Of a stretch of DNA of 64,000 bases, positions 40,475-51,030 are shown one piece after another. How positions within the stretch are numbered: position 1 is the first letter of the stretch; every line of letters starts with the position of its first letter. The notes below the pieces were generated by a model. It was given only the letters and a program-made list of their open reading frames with translations. It ran no database searches and was not told the DNA's origin. The position numbers and the translations under genes were made by a program. Source of the DNA: Microbispora siamensis (GTDB lineage: Bacteria; Actinomycetota; Actinomycetes; Streptosporangiales; Streptosporangiaceae); contig NZ_BOOF01000005.1 in the NCBI RefSeq assembly GCF_016863095.1, positions 62,001 through 126,000 on the forward strand, given 5' to 3'.

Positions 40475-41998
40475 GTGACCCGCAGCAGACTGCTGGAGGC
40501 GATAGCGGGAGGGGACGTCGCGCGGGTGGCGGCGATGCTGCACCCGGACACCGCCGTGAACCCCGCTCAGGGGACGACGCCGCTCTACCGGGCGGCCGTC
40601 GCCGGTCACCACGACATCGTCAGGCTGCTCCTGGAGTACGGCGCCGACCCGGACCAGCCGAGCGGGGGGCACGAGGAGGGCCTTCCGCTCTGCGCGGCGG
40701 CGTGCTGGGACCACGCCGAGACCGTGCAGGCGCTGCTCGACGGCGGCGCCGACCCCGACGCGGCGGAGGAGGGCGGCTGGACGGCCCTGCTGTGGGCCGC
40801 GGCCAACGGCAACCTGGAGTCGGCCGACATCCTGCTCGACGCCGGGGCCGATCCCGGCCGGGCCGACGACGACGGCGACACCCCGCTGACGCTGGCCACG
40901 ATCTTCGGGGCGTACGGGATCGTCTGGTCCCTGCTGGAGCACGGCGCCGACCCGTCCGCGCCGGGCTGGGACGGCGCGACCCCGCTGGAGATCGCGGCAC
41001 GGCTGGCGGCGGTGGATCTCGAAGCCCTGTTGCGCGAGGAGGTCGCGACGAGGGTGGAGGGCGAGCACACGGTGCTGGTGGTCCACGCCTCCGCCGCGGA
41101 CGGCACCCGACGGGTCACGGTCGAGGCGCGCGGTGCCGACGGCGACTACTCGATCACCCGCCAGCAGGGGCACGCCGCGATCGCGACGGTCCTGGAGGCG
41201 GCTCTCGGCCTGCGGCCACCCGCGGACGTGCTGCTCAGGCGCGTGCTGCCCTACCGCGACCTGGACGAGGACGACGAGACGTGGTGGGCGGCCGTGCACG
41301 CGCTCCAGTCGCGCCACGACGAGGAGACGTTCCTGGCGCTGGCCCGGCTGTGCGAGAGCGACGACCCGGTGGAGCGGGAGTTCGGCGTCGACGTGCTCGC
41401 GCAGTTCGGCCAGGAGGCGGGGCTCGGCAAGGAGGCGGGGGCCGGCCAGGGCGCCGTGTCCCTGGCCGCGGGGCACGCGCCCTACCGGGACCGCGTCCTG
41501 GAGATCCTGCGCGACATGGCCCGGCACGAGACCGAGCCCGCGGTCGTCGAGGCGCTCCTGCACGCCTTCGGCCACCAGGCCGACGAACGGGCGCTCCCCG
41601 AGGTGCTGAAGATCGTCAACAGCCCGGGCCGGGAGCCGACGGTCCACGATCCCATCGCGCTCGCCGCGGTCCTGCCCCCGGACGACGAGGACGGGCTGAG
41701 CACGCTGATCCGGCTGAGCCAGTGCGCCGACGACGAGGTGCGCGACTGGGCCACGATGGGCATCGCCGGGCTGCCCGCCGACACCCCCTCCATCAGGGAC
41801 GCCCTGGTCACCCGGCTCACGGACCGCGATCTGACCACGGTGGCCGAGGCCGCGCGGGGCCTGGCCGGGCGCGGGGACCGGCGCGCGATCGAGGGCGTCC
41901 ACCGGGTGCTGTGCGAGGCGCGCGCCGACCAGGACTACGCCCGCGACCTCGCCCTGGAGGCGGCCCAGGAGCTCGGCCTGGAGATCTCGGGCGCCTGA
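40475..41998 (+). CDS. ankyrin-repeat protein with HEAT-like C-terminal region
   Basis: A 507-residue protein. Residues ~1-175 carry five ankyrin repeats (TPLYRAAVAGHHDIVRLLLEYGADPDQ, GWTALLWAAANGNLESADILLDAGADP and so on, each shown in part). A middle ~80 residues is unrecognised, and ~240-505 is alpha-helical with HEAT/armadillo-like periodicity (EREFGVDVLAQFG, EPAVVEALLHAFGHQADERALPEVL, VRDWATMGIAGL). This is a protein-interaction scaffold with no catalytic motif. GTG 40475 is chosen because homology-like ankyrin sequence begins there; a TTG at 40457 is possible. Confidence 0.82.
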   Translation: MTRSRLLEAIAGGDVARVAAMLHPDTAVNPAQGTTPLYRAAVAGHHDIVRLLLEYGADPDQPSGGHEEGLPLCAAACWDHAETVQALLDGGADPDAAEEGGWTALLWAAANGNLESADILLDAGADPGRADDDGDTPLTLATIFGAYGIVWSLLEHGADPSAPGWDGATPLEIAARLAAVDLEALLREEVATRVEGEHTVLVVHASAADGTRRVTVEARGADGDYSITRQQGHAAIATVLEAALGLRPPADVLLRRVLPYRDLDEDDETWWAAVHALQSRHDEETFLALARLCESDDPVEREFGVDVLAQFGQEAGLGKEAGAGQGAVSLAAGHAPYRDRVLEILRDMARHETEPAVVEALLHAFGHQADERALPEVLKIVNSPGREPTVHDPIALAAVLPPDDEDGLSTLIRLSQCADDEVRDWATMGIAGLPADTPSIRDALVTRLTDRDLTTVAEAARGLAGRGDRRAIEGVHRVLCEARADQDYARDLALEAAQELGLEISGA

Positions 41999-42049
41999 CC
42001 GGATCTCCGCCCGGTGTTTGTCCCGGCCGCCGGAAATGTTGAGATGGAG

Positions 42050-42093
42050 TCCCGGCATCGTGGACGTCCCGGTATGGACGAGTCCCGGCATCG
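42050..42093. repeat. three 16-17 bp spaced repeats upstream of the AidB gene
   Basis: TCCCGGCATCG (42050-42060), TCCCGGTATGG (42067-42077) and TCCCGGCATCG (42083-42093) recur with a 16-17 bp period, ending 6 nt before the ribosome site of the acyl-CoA dehydrogenase gene. They may be an operator array or a short tandem duplication in the leader. Confidence 0.55.
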
Positions 42094-42109
42094 ACCACAG
42101 GAGGACCCA

Positions 42110-43720
42110 GTGACCCACGACGTGACCAACCAGGTGCCCCCGTTGACCGGCCACGACGTCTCGGCCGACCCGGCGCTGCTGGAGGGGCTCGCCAGGGAGG
42201 GGGCGGACTGGGCGACCGGGGAGCTGCGCCAGCTCGGCCTGCTGGCCGGTTCGGCGAAGGCGCAGGAGTGGGGGCGGCTGGCCAACGAGCACCCGCCCGT
42301 CCTGCGCACCCACGACCGGTACGGCAACAGGATCGACGAGGTCGAGTTCCACCCGGCCTGGCACGAGCTCATGACGGTCGCGGTCGAGAGCGGCGCGCAC
42401 GCCGCGCCCTGGACGTCGGCCCGGCCGGGCGCGCACGTCGCCAGGGCCGCCAAGTTCTTCACCTGGTCGCAGGTCGAGGCCGGGCACGGCTGCCCGATCT
42501 CCATGACGTACGCCGCCGTGGCCGCGCTGCGGCACTCGCCGTCGCTGCGGGCGGAGTGGGAGCCGCTGCTGGCCTCCCGCACGTACGACTTCGGGCTGCG
42601 CCCGCCGCAGGACAAGCGCGGCGTGCTGGCCGGGATGGCCATGACCGAGAAGCAGGGCGGCTCCGACGTGCGGGCCAACACCACCAGGGCGGAGCCGCTG
42701 GGCGACGGGAGCTTCGCCCTGACCGGCCACAAGTGGTTCAACTCCGCCCCGATGTGCGACGTGTTCCTGGTGCTGGCCCAGGCCCCGGGCGGGCTGTCGT
42801 GCTTCCTGCTCCCCCGCGTGCTGCCCGACGGCACCCGCAACGCGGTGCGCCTGATGCGGCTGAAGGACAAGCTCGGCAACCGGTCGAACGCCTCGGCCGA
42901 GGTCGAGTACGAGGGCGCGGTCGCCTACCTCGTCGGCGAGGAGGGCCGGGGCGTCCGGACGATCATCGAGATGGTGAACATGACCAGGCTCGACTGCGTG
43001 ATCGGCTCGGCCGCCGGCATGCGGTACGGCCTGACGCAGGCGCTCCACCACGCCCGCCACCGCAGGGCGTTCGGCCGGACGCTGGCCGAGCAGCCGCTGA
43101 TGCGCTCGGTGCTCGCCGACCTGGCGCTGGAGTCCGAGGCGGCGACCACGCTCATGATGCGCCTGGCCGGGGCGACCGACCGGGCCGTCGGGGGCGACGC
43201 GGCCGAGGGCCTGTTCCGCCGGGCCGCCCTCGCCGCCGGCAAGTACTGGGTGTGCAAGCGGGCGCCGGTCCACGCGGCCGAGGCGCTGGAGTGCCTCGGC
43301 GGCAACGGGTACGTCGAGGAGTCGCAGATGCCCCGGCTGTTCCGGGAGTCGCCGCTGAACGGCATCTGGGAGGGCTCGGGCAACGTGGCCGCCCTCGACC
43401 TGATGCGCGTCATGGCCAGGGAGCCCGAGGCGGTCGAGGCGTTCTTCGCCGAGGTGGCGCTGGCCCAGGACACGAGGGTCGCCGACGCGGCCGAGCGGGT
43501 GCTGAAGAGGCTCGCCTCGGCGGGAGAGGCCGACGCGCGCCGGGTGGCCGAGGAGATGACGCTGGTTCTCCAGGCGTCCCTGCTCGTACGGCACGCCCCC
43601 GCCGCGGTGGCCGACGCGTTCTGCGCGTCGCGCCTGTCCGGCGACTGGGGGCGCGCCTTCGGCACGCTGCCCTCCGGACTCGACCTGGAGGCGATCCTGG
43701 ACCGCGCGGCGCCGGCGTGA
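42110..43720 (+). CDS. AidB-family acyl-CoA dehydrogenase
   Basis: A 536-residue flavoprotein of the AidB branch of acyl-CoA dehydrogenases. Landmarks: MAMTEKQGGSDVRANTTRAE (FAD contact), GHKWFNSAPMCDVFLVLAQA, RLKDKLGNRSNASAEVEYEGA, and the AidB-type C-terminal block ECLGGNGYVEESQMPRLFRE with GIWEGSGNV. In E. coli AidB is part of the adaptive response to alkylation; it binds DNA and its catalytic role is unclear. GTG 42110 follows AGGAGGA. No ada or alkA is nearby. Confidence 0.93.
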   Translation: MTHDVTNQVPPLTGHDVSADPALLEGLAREGADWATGELRQLGLLAGSAKAQEWGRLANEHPPVLRTHDRYGNRIDEVEFHPAWHELMTVAVESGAHAAPWTSARPGAHVARAAKFFTWSQVEAGHGCPISMTYAAVAALRHSPSLRAEWEPLLASRTYDFGLRPPQDKRGVLAGMAMTEKQGGSDVRANTTRAEPLGDGSFALTGHKWFNSAPMCDVFLVLAQAPGGLSCFLLPRVLPDGTRNAVRLMRLKDKLGNRSNASAEVEYEGAVAYLVGEEGRGVRTIIEMVNMTRLDCVIGSAAGMRYGLTQALHHARHRRAFGRTLAEQPLMRSVLADLALESEAATTLMMRLAGATDRAVGGDAAEGLFRRAALAAGKYWVCKRAPVHAAEALECLGGNGYVEESQMPRLFRESPLNGIWEGSGNVAALDLMRVMAREPEAVEAFFAEVALAQDTRVADAAERVLKRLASAGEADARRVAEEMTLVLQASLLVRHAPAAVADAFCASRLSGDWGRAFGTLPSGLDLEAILDRAAPA

Positions 43721-43812
43721 GCCGACCGGCCATGCCGGTGAGCCCATCGCGTCGGCGGCGGCGTTAAGGTCGCTGCTGACGGATTAAGACTCGCTAGTGA
43801 AGGGAAGTCGCC

Positions 43813-44241
43813 ATGGCGACCACTCGTACCGCGACGACGCAGTGGAAGGGCGCGCTGCTCGACGGTTCGGGCACCGTTTCGCTCGACTCCTCCGGGGTCG
43901 GCACCTTCGACGTCTCCTGGCCCTCGCGGGCGGAGGAGGCCAACGGCAAGACGAGCCCGGAGGAGCTGATCGCCGCCGCCCACTCCTCGTGCTTCTCGAT
44001 GGCCCTGTCCAACGGCCTCGCCAAGGCCGGCACGCCGCCGCAGTCGCTGGAGACCCGGGCGGACGTGACGTTCCAGCCGGGTGAGGGCATCACCGGCATC
44101 GTGATCTCCGTCCGCGGACAGGTGCCCGGCATCTCGGCCGAGGACTTCCAGCAGGCCGCCGAGACGGCCAAGGCGAACTGCCCGGTGAGCAAGGCGCTCG
44201 CCGGCACGACGATCACCCTCAACGCCGAACTCGTCGGCTGA
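43813..44241 (+). CDS. osmC: OsmC-family peroxiredoxin
   Basis: A 142-residue OsmC/Ohr-family hydroperoxidase. The two catalytic cysteines are Cys60 (AAHSSCFSMAL) and Cys123 (KANCPVSKAL), with the usual Glu from PEELIAAAH. It reduces organic hydroperoxides using lipoylated or thiol partners. The motif set is OsmC rather than Ohr. ATG 43813 follows GAAGGGAAG. A perfect terminator hairpin is 6 nt after the stop, so it is monocistronic. Confidence 0.95.
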   Translation: MATTRTATTQWKGALLDGSGTVSLDSSGVGTFDVSWPSRAEEANGKTSPEELIAAAHSSCFSMALSNGLAKAGTPPQSLETRADVTFQPGEGITGIVISVRGQVPGISAEDFQQAAETAKANCPVSKALAGTTITLNAELVG

Positions 44242-44247
44242 GCACCA

Positions 44248-44287
44248 GCGGGAGCCCCCGCCGGACCGATCCGGCGGGGGCTCCCGC
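44248..44287. terminator. terminator after osmC
   Basis: Perfect 18-bp stem (GCGGGAGCCCCCGCCGGA, 44248-44265, with its complement 44270-44287) and a CCGA tetraloop, 6 nt after the osmC stop. No T-run follows. Confidence 0.85.
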
Positions 44288-44354
44288 GTTCCCGTACGAG
44301 AGTAGGGGTCCTCGCGGGTGCACGATTCGCCCGGGCAGTGGAGAATGAGGTTAC

Positions 44355-46475
<2,121 letters not shown>

Positions 46476-46632
46476 GCCAAGCCGTCCCGCTGCCGCCCTG
46501 GGCCCGCCGGAAGGCCGGGGCGCGGCCGGGCACGCATCAGGCGGACCTGCGTGCCGTGCGGGTCGGCGGCGAGAACTCGGCCGACTTACCCCCATAGGGG
46601 ACATTCCTGCACACTTCGTTACCCTCGGGCGG

Positions 46633-47551
46633 GTGACCACGACACCAGTGCAGGCCGGCCTGCCGCCGAAGCCCCGGGCGGCGGTCGTGCGGGACGCCCT
46701 CGGAGTCGGCACGGCCGTCGGCCTGTCGGGCTTCGCGTTCGGCGTCACCTCGGCGGGTGCGGGGATGAGGGAGCGTCGTCCAGACCTGCGTGCTGTCGCT
46801 GTTCGTGTTCACCGGGGCGTCCCAGTTCGCTCTGGTGGGCGCGCTCGGCGGCGGCGGGAACCCGCTCGCCGCCGCGGCCGGGGCGCTGCTGCTCGGCGTC
46901 CGGAACGCCTTCTACGGGCTGCGGCTGTCGCAGTTGCTCGGGCTCCCCGTCGCGGTCCGCCCGCTCGCCGCGCAGTGGGTGATCGACGAGACCTCCGCCG
47001 TGGCCCTGGCCCAGCCCGACCGGCGCCTCGCGCGGCTCGGGTTCACGGTCACCGGGGTCAGCCTGTACGCCGGATGGAACGTCACCACGTTCCTGGGCGC
47101 GCTGGGCGCCTCCGCGCTCGGCGATCCGGCGGCCTGGGGGCTCGACGCCGCCGGCCCGGCCGTCTTCCTCGCCCTGCTCCTGCCCATGCTCCGGGCCCGC
47201 TCCTCCTCCACACCCGCCGCCACTCCCCCTGCCGATCCTCCCGCCGCTCCCGCTGCCGCTCCTCCCGCCGCTCCCGCTGCCGCTTCTCCCGCTGCTTCTC
47301 CCGGGCCGGCCGGTGACAAGGCACGCACGCACGCCGCGCCGCCCGCCACTTCGGCGGGCCGGGCCCCGCTCGTCCGGGCGATCTTCCGGCGTGAGGAGGC
47401 GGCGGTGGCGGCGCTGGCCGTCGTGCTCGCCCTCGCCTGCGTGCCGTTCGTGCCCGCGGGCGTGCCGGTGCTGGTGGCCGTGCTCGCCGCGCCCGCCATG
47501 CTGGCCGTATCCCGGCTCCTCGCCCGCCGCTCGCCCGGAGGAGGACGCTGA
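46633..47551 (+). pseudogene. azlC: azlC branched-chain amino acid exporter, +1 frameshift
   Basis: The N-terminal part (ATG-type start at 46633, RDALGVGTAVGLSGFAFGVTSAGAG) and the rest (SVVQTCVLSLFVFTGASQFAL onward, frame of 46769-47551) are consecutive parts of one AzlC permease but lie in different frames. One extra base near 46765-46769 (ATGAGGGAG) separates them; removing it gives MGSVVQTCVLSLFVF without a gap. The central loop also contains a ~55-residue Pro/Ala repeat (PPADPPAAPAAAPPAAPAAA...), unusual for AzlC. It is translationally joined to azlD. Either a real disruption or a sequencing error. Confidence 0.75.
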
Positions 47552-47856
47552 TGGTCTGGGTCGCGATCGTCGTCACGGCGGCCGGGTGCTACGCCGTGAA
47601 GCTGCTCGGTCTGTCGGTGCCGGCGGCGGTGCTGGAGCGGCCGCTCGTCCGCAGGCTGGCCGCGCTGGTGCCGATCGCGGCGCTGGCGGCGCTGATCGCC
47701 CTGCAGACCTTCGCCGACGGCCGCACGCTCGTCGTCGACGCCCGGGCCGCCGGGCTCGCGGCAGCGGCCGTCGCGCTGCTGCTGCGCGCGCCGTTCCTGG
47801 TGATCGTCGCGGTCGCCGTCGTCGTCACCGCCGCCGTCCGCGCCCTGACCGGCTGA
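47551..47856 (+). CDS. azlD: AzlD-type branched-chain amino acid exporter small subunit
   Basis: A 101-residue membrane protein with four hydrophobic segments, of the AzlD family that pairs with AzlC to export branched-chain amino acids or analogues. The start ATG overlaps the azlC stop by one base (TGATG), so its translation depends on reading through azlC. If azlC is really frameshifted, azlD expression may be lost too. Landmarks are VKLLGLSVPAAVLERPLVRRLAALVPIA in outline. Confidence 0.85.
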   Translation: MVWVAIVVTAAGCYAVKLLGLSVPAAVLERPLVRRLAALVPIAALAALIALQTFADGRTLVVDARAAGLAAAAVALLLRAPFLVIVAVAVVVTAAVRALTG

Positions 47857-47884
47857 CGGTCAGGCCGGCCGACGGCCTGGCAGG

Positions 47885-48994
47885 TCAGCGGGCGAGGATC
47901 TTGTCGAGGTCGTAGCTCACCGGGCGTTCGAGCTGTTCGTAGGTGCAGGACGCGGGGGTGCGGTCGGGCCGCCAGCGGCGGAACTGGGCGGTGTGCCGGA
48001 ACCGGTCGCCCTCCATGTGGTCGTAGGCCACCTCGACCACCCGTTCCGGCCGCAGCGGGATGAACGACAGATCCTTCTTGGCGTTCCACCGTGACACGGC
48101 GCCGGGCAGGCGCTGGCCCTCGGCGCCGCCCGCCGCGGCCTCGGCCCAGTGGCCCCACGGGTGCTCGCTCAGGTCCTCCAGCCGGTAGGGCGCGAGCTCC
48201 TCGACCAGTTCCTCCCGCCGCTTCATCGGGAACGACGCCGCGACGCCGACGTGGTGCAGTCGGCCGTCCGGCGAGTAGAGCCCGAGCAGCAGCGAGCCGA
48301 CGACCGGCCCCGACTTGTGCTCGCGATAGCCCGCCACCACGCAGTCGGCCGTCCGCTCGTGCTTGACCTTGAACATCACGCGCTTGTCCGGCACGTACGG
48401 CTGGTCGCCCGGCTTGACGACGATGCCGTCCAGACCGGCGCCCTCGAACGCGTCGAACCACTCGGCGGCCCGGCCCTCGTCCTGGGTGACCGGCGTGAGC
48501 CGTACGGACCGGCCCGCGCCCGCCAGCATCTCCTCCAGCCGGGCCCTGCGCTCCGAGAACGGCGCCTCCATGAGGTCCTCCGTCGCGGTGGCGAGCAGGT
48601 CGAAGGCGACGAAGGACGCGGGCGTGTTCTCGGCCAGCAGCCGCACCCGGGACTGCGCGGGGTGGATGCGCTGCTGCAGCGCGTCGAAGTCGAGCGACTG
48701 TCCCCTGATCAGCACGATCTCGCCGTCCACGACGCACTTGGGCGGCAGCTCCCGCCTGACGGCCTCGACCAGCTCGGGGAAGTAGCGTGTGAAGGGCCGC
48801 TCGTTCCTGCTGCCCAGGAAGACCTCGTCGCCGTCCCGGAAGACGATGCAGCGGAAGCCGTCCCATTTCGGCTCGTAGTAGAGCGTGCCGTCCTGCTTCG
48901 GCAGCCCCTTGACGGCCTTGGCGAGCATCGGCGCGATCGGCGGCACGACCGGCAGATCCAGGTCGGGGATCTCCGGCTCAACCGGAAGCTTCAT
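47885..48994 (-). CDS. ligC: ATP-dependent DNA ligase (LigC/LigD-ligase type)
   Basis: A 369-residue ATP-dependent ligase. The adenylation lysine is Lys43 in EPKWDGFR (motif I); motif III reads FVAFDLLA, motif IV EGAGLDGIVVKPG, and motif V VMFKVKHERTADCVV. The OB-fold follows with DLSFIPLRPERVVEVAYDHMEGDRFRH in outline. It acts in repair, probably backing up NHEJ or gap repair. It overlaps the RibD-like gene by 17 nt at its start. A LigD-type polymerase domain is encoded 4 kb away, but no Ku gene is in the window. Confidence 0.93.
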   Translation of the reverse strand: MKLPVEPEIPDLDLPVVPPIAPMLAKAVKGLPKQDGTLYYEPKWDGFRCIVFRDGDEVFLGSRNERPFTRYFPELVEAVRRELPPKCVVDGEIVLIRGQSLDFDALQQRIHPAQSRVRLLAENTPASFVAFDLLATATEDLMEAPFSERRARLEEMLAGAGRSVRLTPVTQDEGRAAEWFDAFEGAGLDGIVVKPGDQPYVPDKRVMFKVKHERTADCVVAGYREHKSGPVVGSLLLGLYSPDGRLHHVGVAASFPMKRREELVEELAPYRLEDLSEHPWGHWAEAAAGGAEGQRLPGAVSRWNAKKDLSFIPLRPERVVEVAYDHMEGDRFRHTAQFRRWRPDRTPASCTYEQLERPVSYDLDKILAR

Positions 48995-49715
48995 CCTGCG
49001 CCTCCCTGATGTATCGGCAGAAGAGGAAGCCGTCCTCCTCGAGCACCTGGGCGAGGGTCAGCGGCGTGTGCGACGCGACGCCGTCCAGTATGCGCGCCGC
49101 GTCGCCGCCGACCAGCAGCGGGCTCACGGTCAGCGCCAGCTCGTCGACCAGGCCGGCGGCGGCGAGCTGCGCGTTCACCCGGGGGCCGCCCTCGCACAGG
49201 ACGCGGCCGAGCCCCCGGTCGCGCAGCTCGCTCACGGCCGTCGCGAGATCGACCCGCTCGTCGCCCGCGACGATCAGGTCGGCCCTCCCTGCCGCCTCCT
49301 CGCGGCGGTCCTTCGGCGCCGACTCTGTAGTGATCACGATCGTCCGGGCGTACGGCTCCGCCTCGGTGAACAGCGGGCTGCCGAGGTCGAGGTCGAGGCG
49401 GCGGGTGACGACGGCGATGGGCGGCGCCGGGGGCCTGCCCTCCCGCAGCGCCCGCCACGACTCGCGCGGGCGGGCCGGGCGGTATCTCTCCGTGCGGACG
49501 GTGGCCGCCCCGGCCAGCACCACATCGGCCAGGCCGCGCAGCAGTCCGAAGATCCGCTTGTCGGCCCGGCCGGACAGGCCCTCCGAGTGGCCCTCGACCC
49601 AGGCCGCGCCGTCGGCGCTGGCCACCATGTTGAGGCGCAGCCAGTGGTCGCGCGGGTAGGCGTAGGCGGCGGGGATGTCCGGCTCGTCCTCGGTGAAGGG
49701 GTGGATGCGGCGCAC
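48978..49715 (-). CDS. RibD C-terminal/dihydrofolate reductase-fold pyrimidine reductase family protein
   Basis: A 245-residue protein with the RibD reductase (DHFR-like) fold: LRLNMVASADGAAWVEG, SGRADKRIFGLLRGLADVVLAGAATVR, GRVLCEGGPRVNAQLAAAGLVDEL. Free-standing proteins of this family are thought to reduce riboflavin-like or pterin-like substrates with NADPH, but most are uncharacterised. The GTG at 49715 (VRRIHPFTEDE) is likely the start. It is overlapped by 17 nt by the ligase gene downstream, so both are made from one transcript. Confidence 0.85.
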   Translation of the reverse strand: MRRIHPFTEDEPDIPAAYAYPRDHWLRLNMVASADGAAWVEGHSEGLSGRADKRIFGLLRGLADVVLAGAATVRTERYRPARPRESWRALREGRPPAPPIAVVTRRLDLDLGSPLFTEAEPYARTIVITTESAPKDRREEAAGRADLIVAGDERVDLATAVSELRDRGLGRVLCEGGPRVNAQLAAAGLVDELALTVSPLLVGGDAARILDGVASHTPLTLAQVLEEDGFLFCRYIREAQDEASG

Positions 49716-49745
49716 GCTTCCTACAGTGGCACACGAGAGAACCCG

Positions 49746-49800
49746 ACGCAGTGAGCGGAGTGAGCGGTGAGGAACGAGCCGCTCGCAAAGCGAACGAGGA
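49746..49800. repeat. GAGCGnAGYGA repeat patch with inverted copy
   Basis: CGCAGTGAGCGGAGTGAGCGGTGAGGAACGAGCCGCTCGC and the following AAAGCGAACGAGG repeat short GAGCGG/GAGTGAGCG units, part of them inverted (GAGCGG, CCGCTC); quoted here in two pieces is only the outline, the motif being GTGAGCGGAGTGAGCG. The same family occurs at 36480-36555 and in inverted form near 13975-13990. It lies between the RibD-like and tyrosinase-like genes. Confidence 0.4.
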
Positions 49801-49977
49801 GCTGGTGAACGAGTCACGGAACACCGCACCGACAACGCCGCCGCGACGCCCCGTGCCCACCGCCGTCACGACCACGGCCGACACGGCGCCAAATGCGGCG
49901 GTCCGGCGGCCTCGTCGTTCTAATCTTTCCGCCGATCGGAACAGGCCACGGAATCCGGTGATATTCGGGGGGCGGAA

Positions 49978-50898
49978 ATGCGTGGGCCGAGCAGGCGGGA
50001 GATGCTGGCATCGGCGGTGTGGGGCACGGCGGCGATCGCATTGGGGGTGCGCGGGACGGCGGCGCACGCGGACCCGGCCCCGCCGCCGGCCCGCCGGCGG
50101 GCCGGGGACACGACCACCAGCGGGCGGGCCGACGGCATGAGCACCCGCCGACGGGTCGGCGACATGAGTACCGAGCAGTGGGAGGCGTTCGTCGGGGCGG
50201 TGCGCGCGCTTAAGGCGCGGGGGACCTACGACGCGCTGGTCAAGGCCTACGCGGACGACTTCACCGTCACCCACGCCAACGGCTTCTTCCTGCCCTGGCA
50301 GCGCAGATACCTTCTGGAATTCGAGCGGGCGCTCCGGCGTGTCGATCCGGCCGTATGCGTGCCGTACTGGGACTGGCCCCTCGACGGCCGGGCGCCGGAG
50401 CGCTCGGCGGTGCTGTCCACGGCGTATTTCGGCGGAAACGGCAGTGCAAAGCGCGATCAGGCCGTGCTCGACGGCGCGTTCGCCGGGTGGACCGCCAAAG
50501 TCCCGCGGGTTCATCCGCTCCGCCGTTCCTACGCCGACGGCGGGAAGATTCCCCCATGGGCCTCGCCCGATCTCATTGCGAACATGCTGAAAAATCCGGA
50601 TTTCCAGGTGTTCAACATGCAACTGGAGATCCATATCGGCGCGGTGCTGATGGGCATCGGGGGCGACCTGGCCCAGCCCGTCGCCCCGAACGACCCCCTG
50701 TACTGGGTCGTCGCCTGCTTCGGCGACCTGCTGTGGCACATGTGGCGCTCCCGCCATCCGAAGGCCCCGGTGCGGTCGGCGTACGGGAACGTCACAGAGG
50801 AGAGCCGCCTGCCCCGGTACGGCGACACGGTCACGGCCGTCCTCGACATCGAGAAGCTGGGCTACCGCTACGACGACATGTGGCCGCGGTCGCGCTGA
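49978..50898 (+). CDS. tyrosinase-like protein lacking most copper ligands
   Basis: A 306-residue secreted protein with a twin-arginine signal (SRREMLASAVWGTAAIALG, cleavage likely after AHA, about 31). The body clearly follows the bacterial tyrosinase fold: HANGFFLPWQRRYLLEFERAL, VPYWDWPLDG, APNDPLYWV ... LLWHMW. Of the six copper histidines only His99 and His219 remain: the third CuA His is Gln108, the first CuB His is Gln215, the last CuB site (normally WLHH) is Val245-Ala246, and no His is present in residues 64-98. Without type 3 copper it should not oxidise phenols; it may be a scaffold, ligand-binding protein or differently metallated enzyme. Confidence 0.85.
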   Translation: MRGPSRREMLASAVWGTAAIALGVRGTAAHADPAPPPARRRAGDTTTSGRADGMSTRRRVGDMSTEQWEAFVGAVRALKARGTYDALVKAYADDFTVTHANGFFLPWQRRYLLEFERALRRVDPAVCVPYWDWPLDGRAPERSAVLSTAYFGGNGSAKRDQAVLDGAFAGWTAKVPRVHPLRRSYADGGKIPPWASPDLIANMLKNPDFQVFNMQLEIHIGAVLMGIGGDLAQPVAPNDPLYWVVACFGDLLWHMWRSRHPKAPVRSAYGNVTEESRLPRYGDTVTAVLDIEKLGYRYDDMWPRSR

Positions 50899-51030
50899 CG
50901 CCGGGTACATCCCCGGAATGCGCCTCGCCACGCGTACGGACCTGCCCGCGGGGGAACGGCATCCATCGAGGCCGTCGCGGCCCACCCGTACGGGACGCCG
51001 GACGAGCTTGTGTGACGGGGGTCAGGACAC

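Noticed and set aside
49978-50898. Functional tyrosinase (melanin production)
   Set aside because: Four of the six copper-ligand histidines are missing, so type 3 copper chemistry is not supported.
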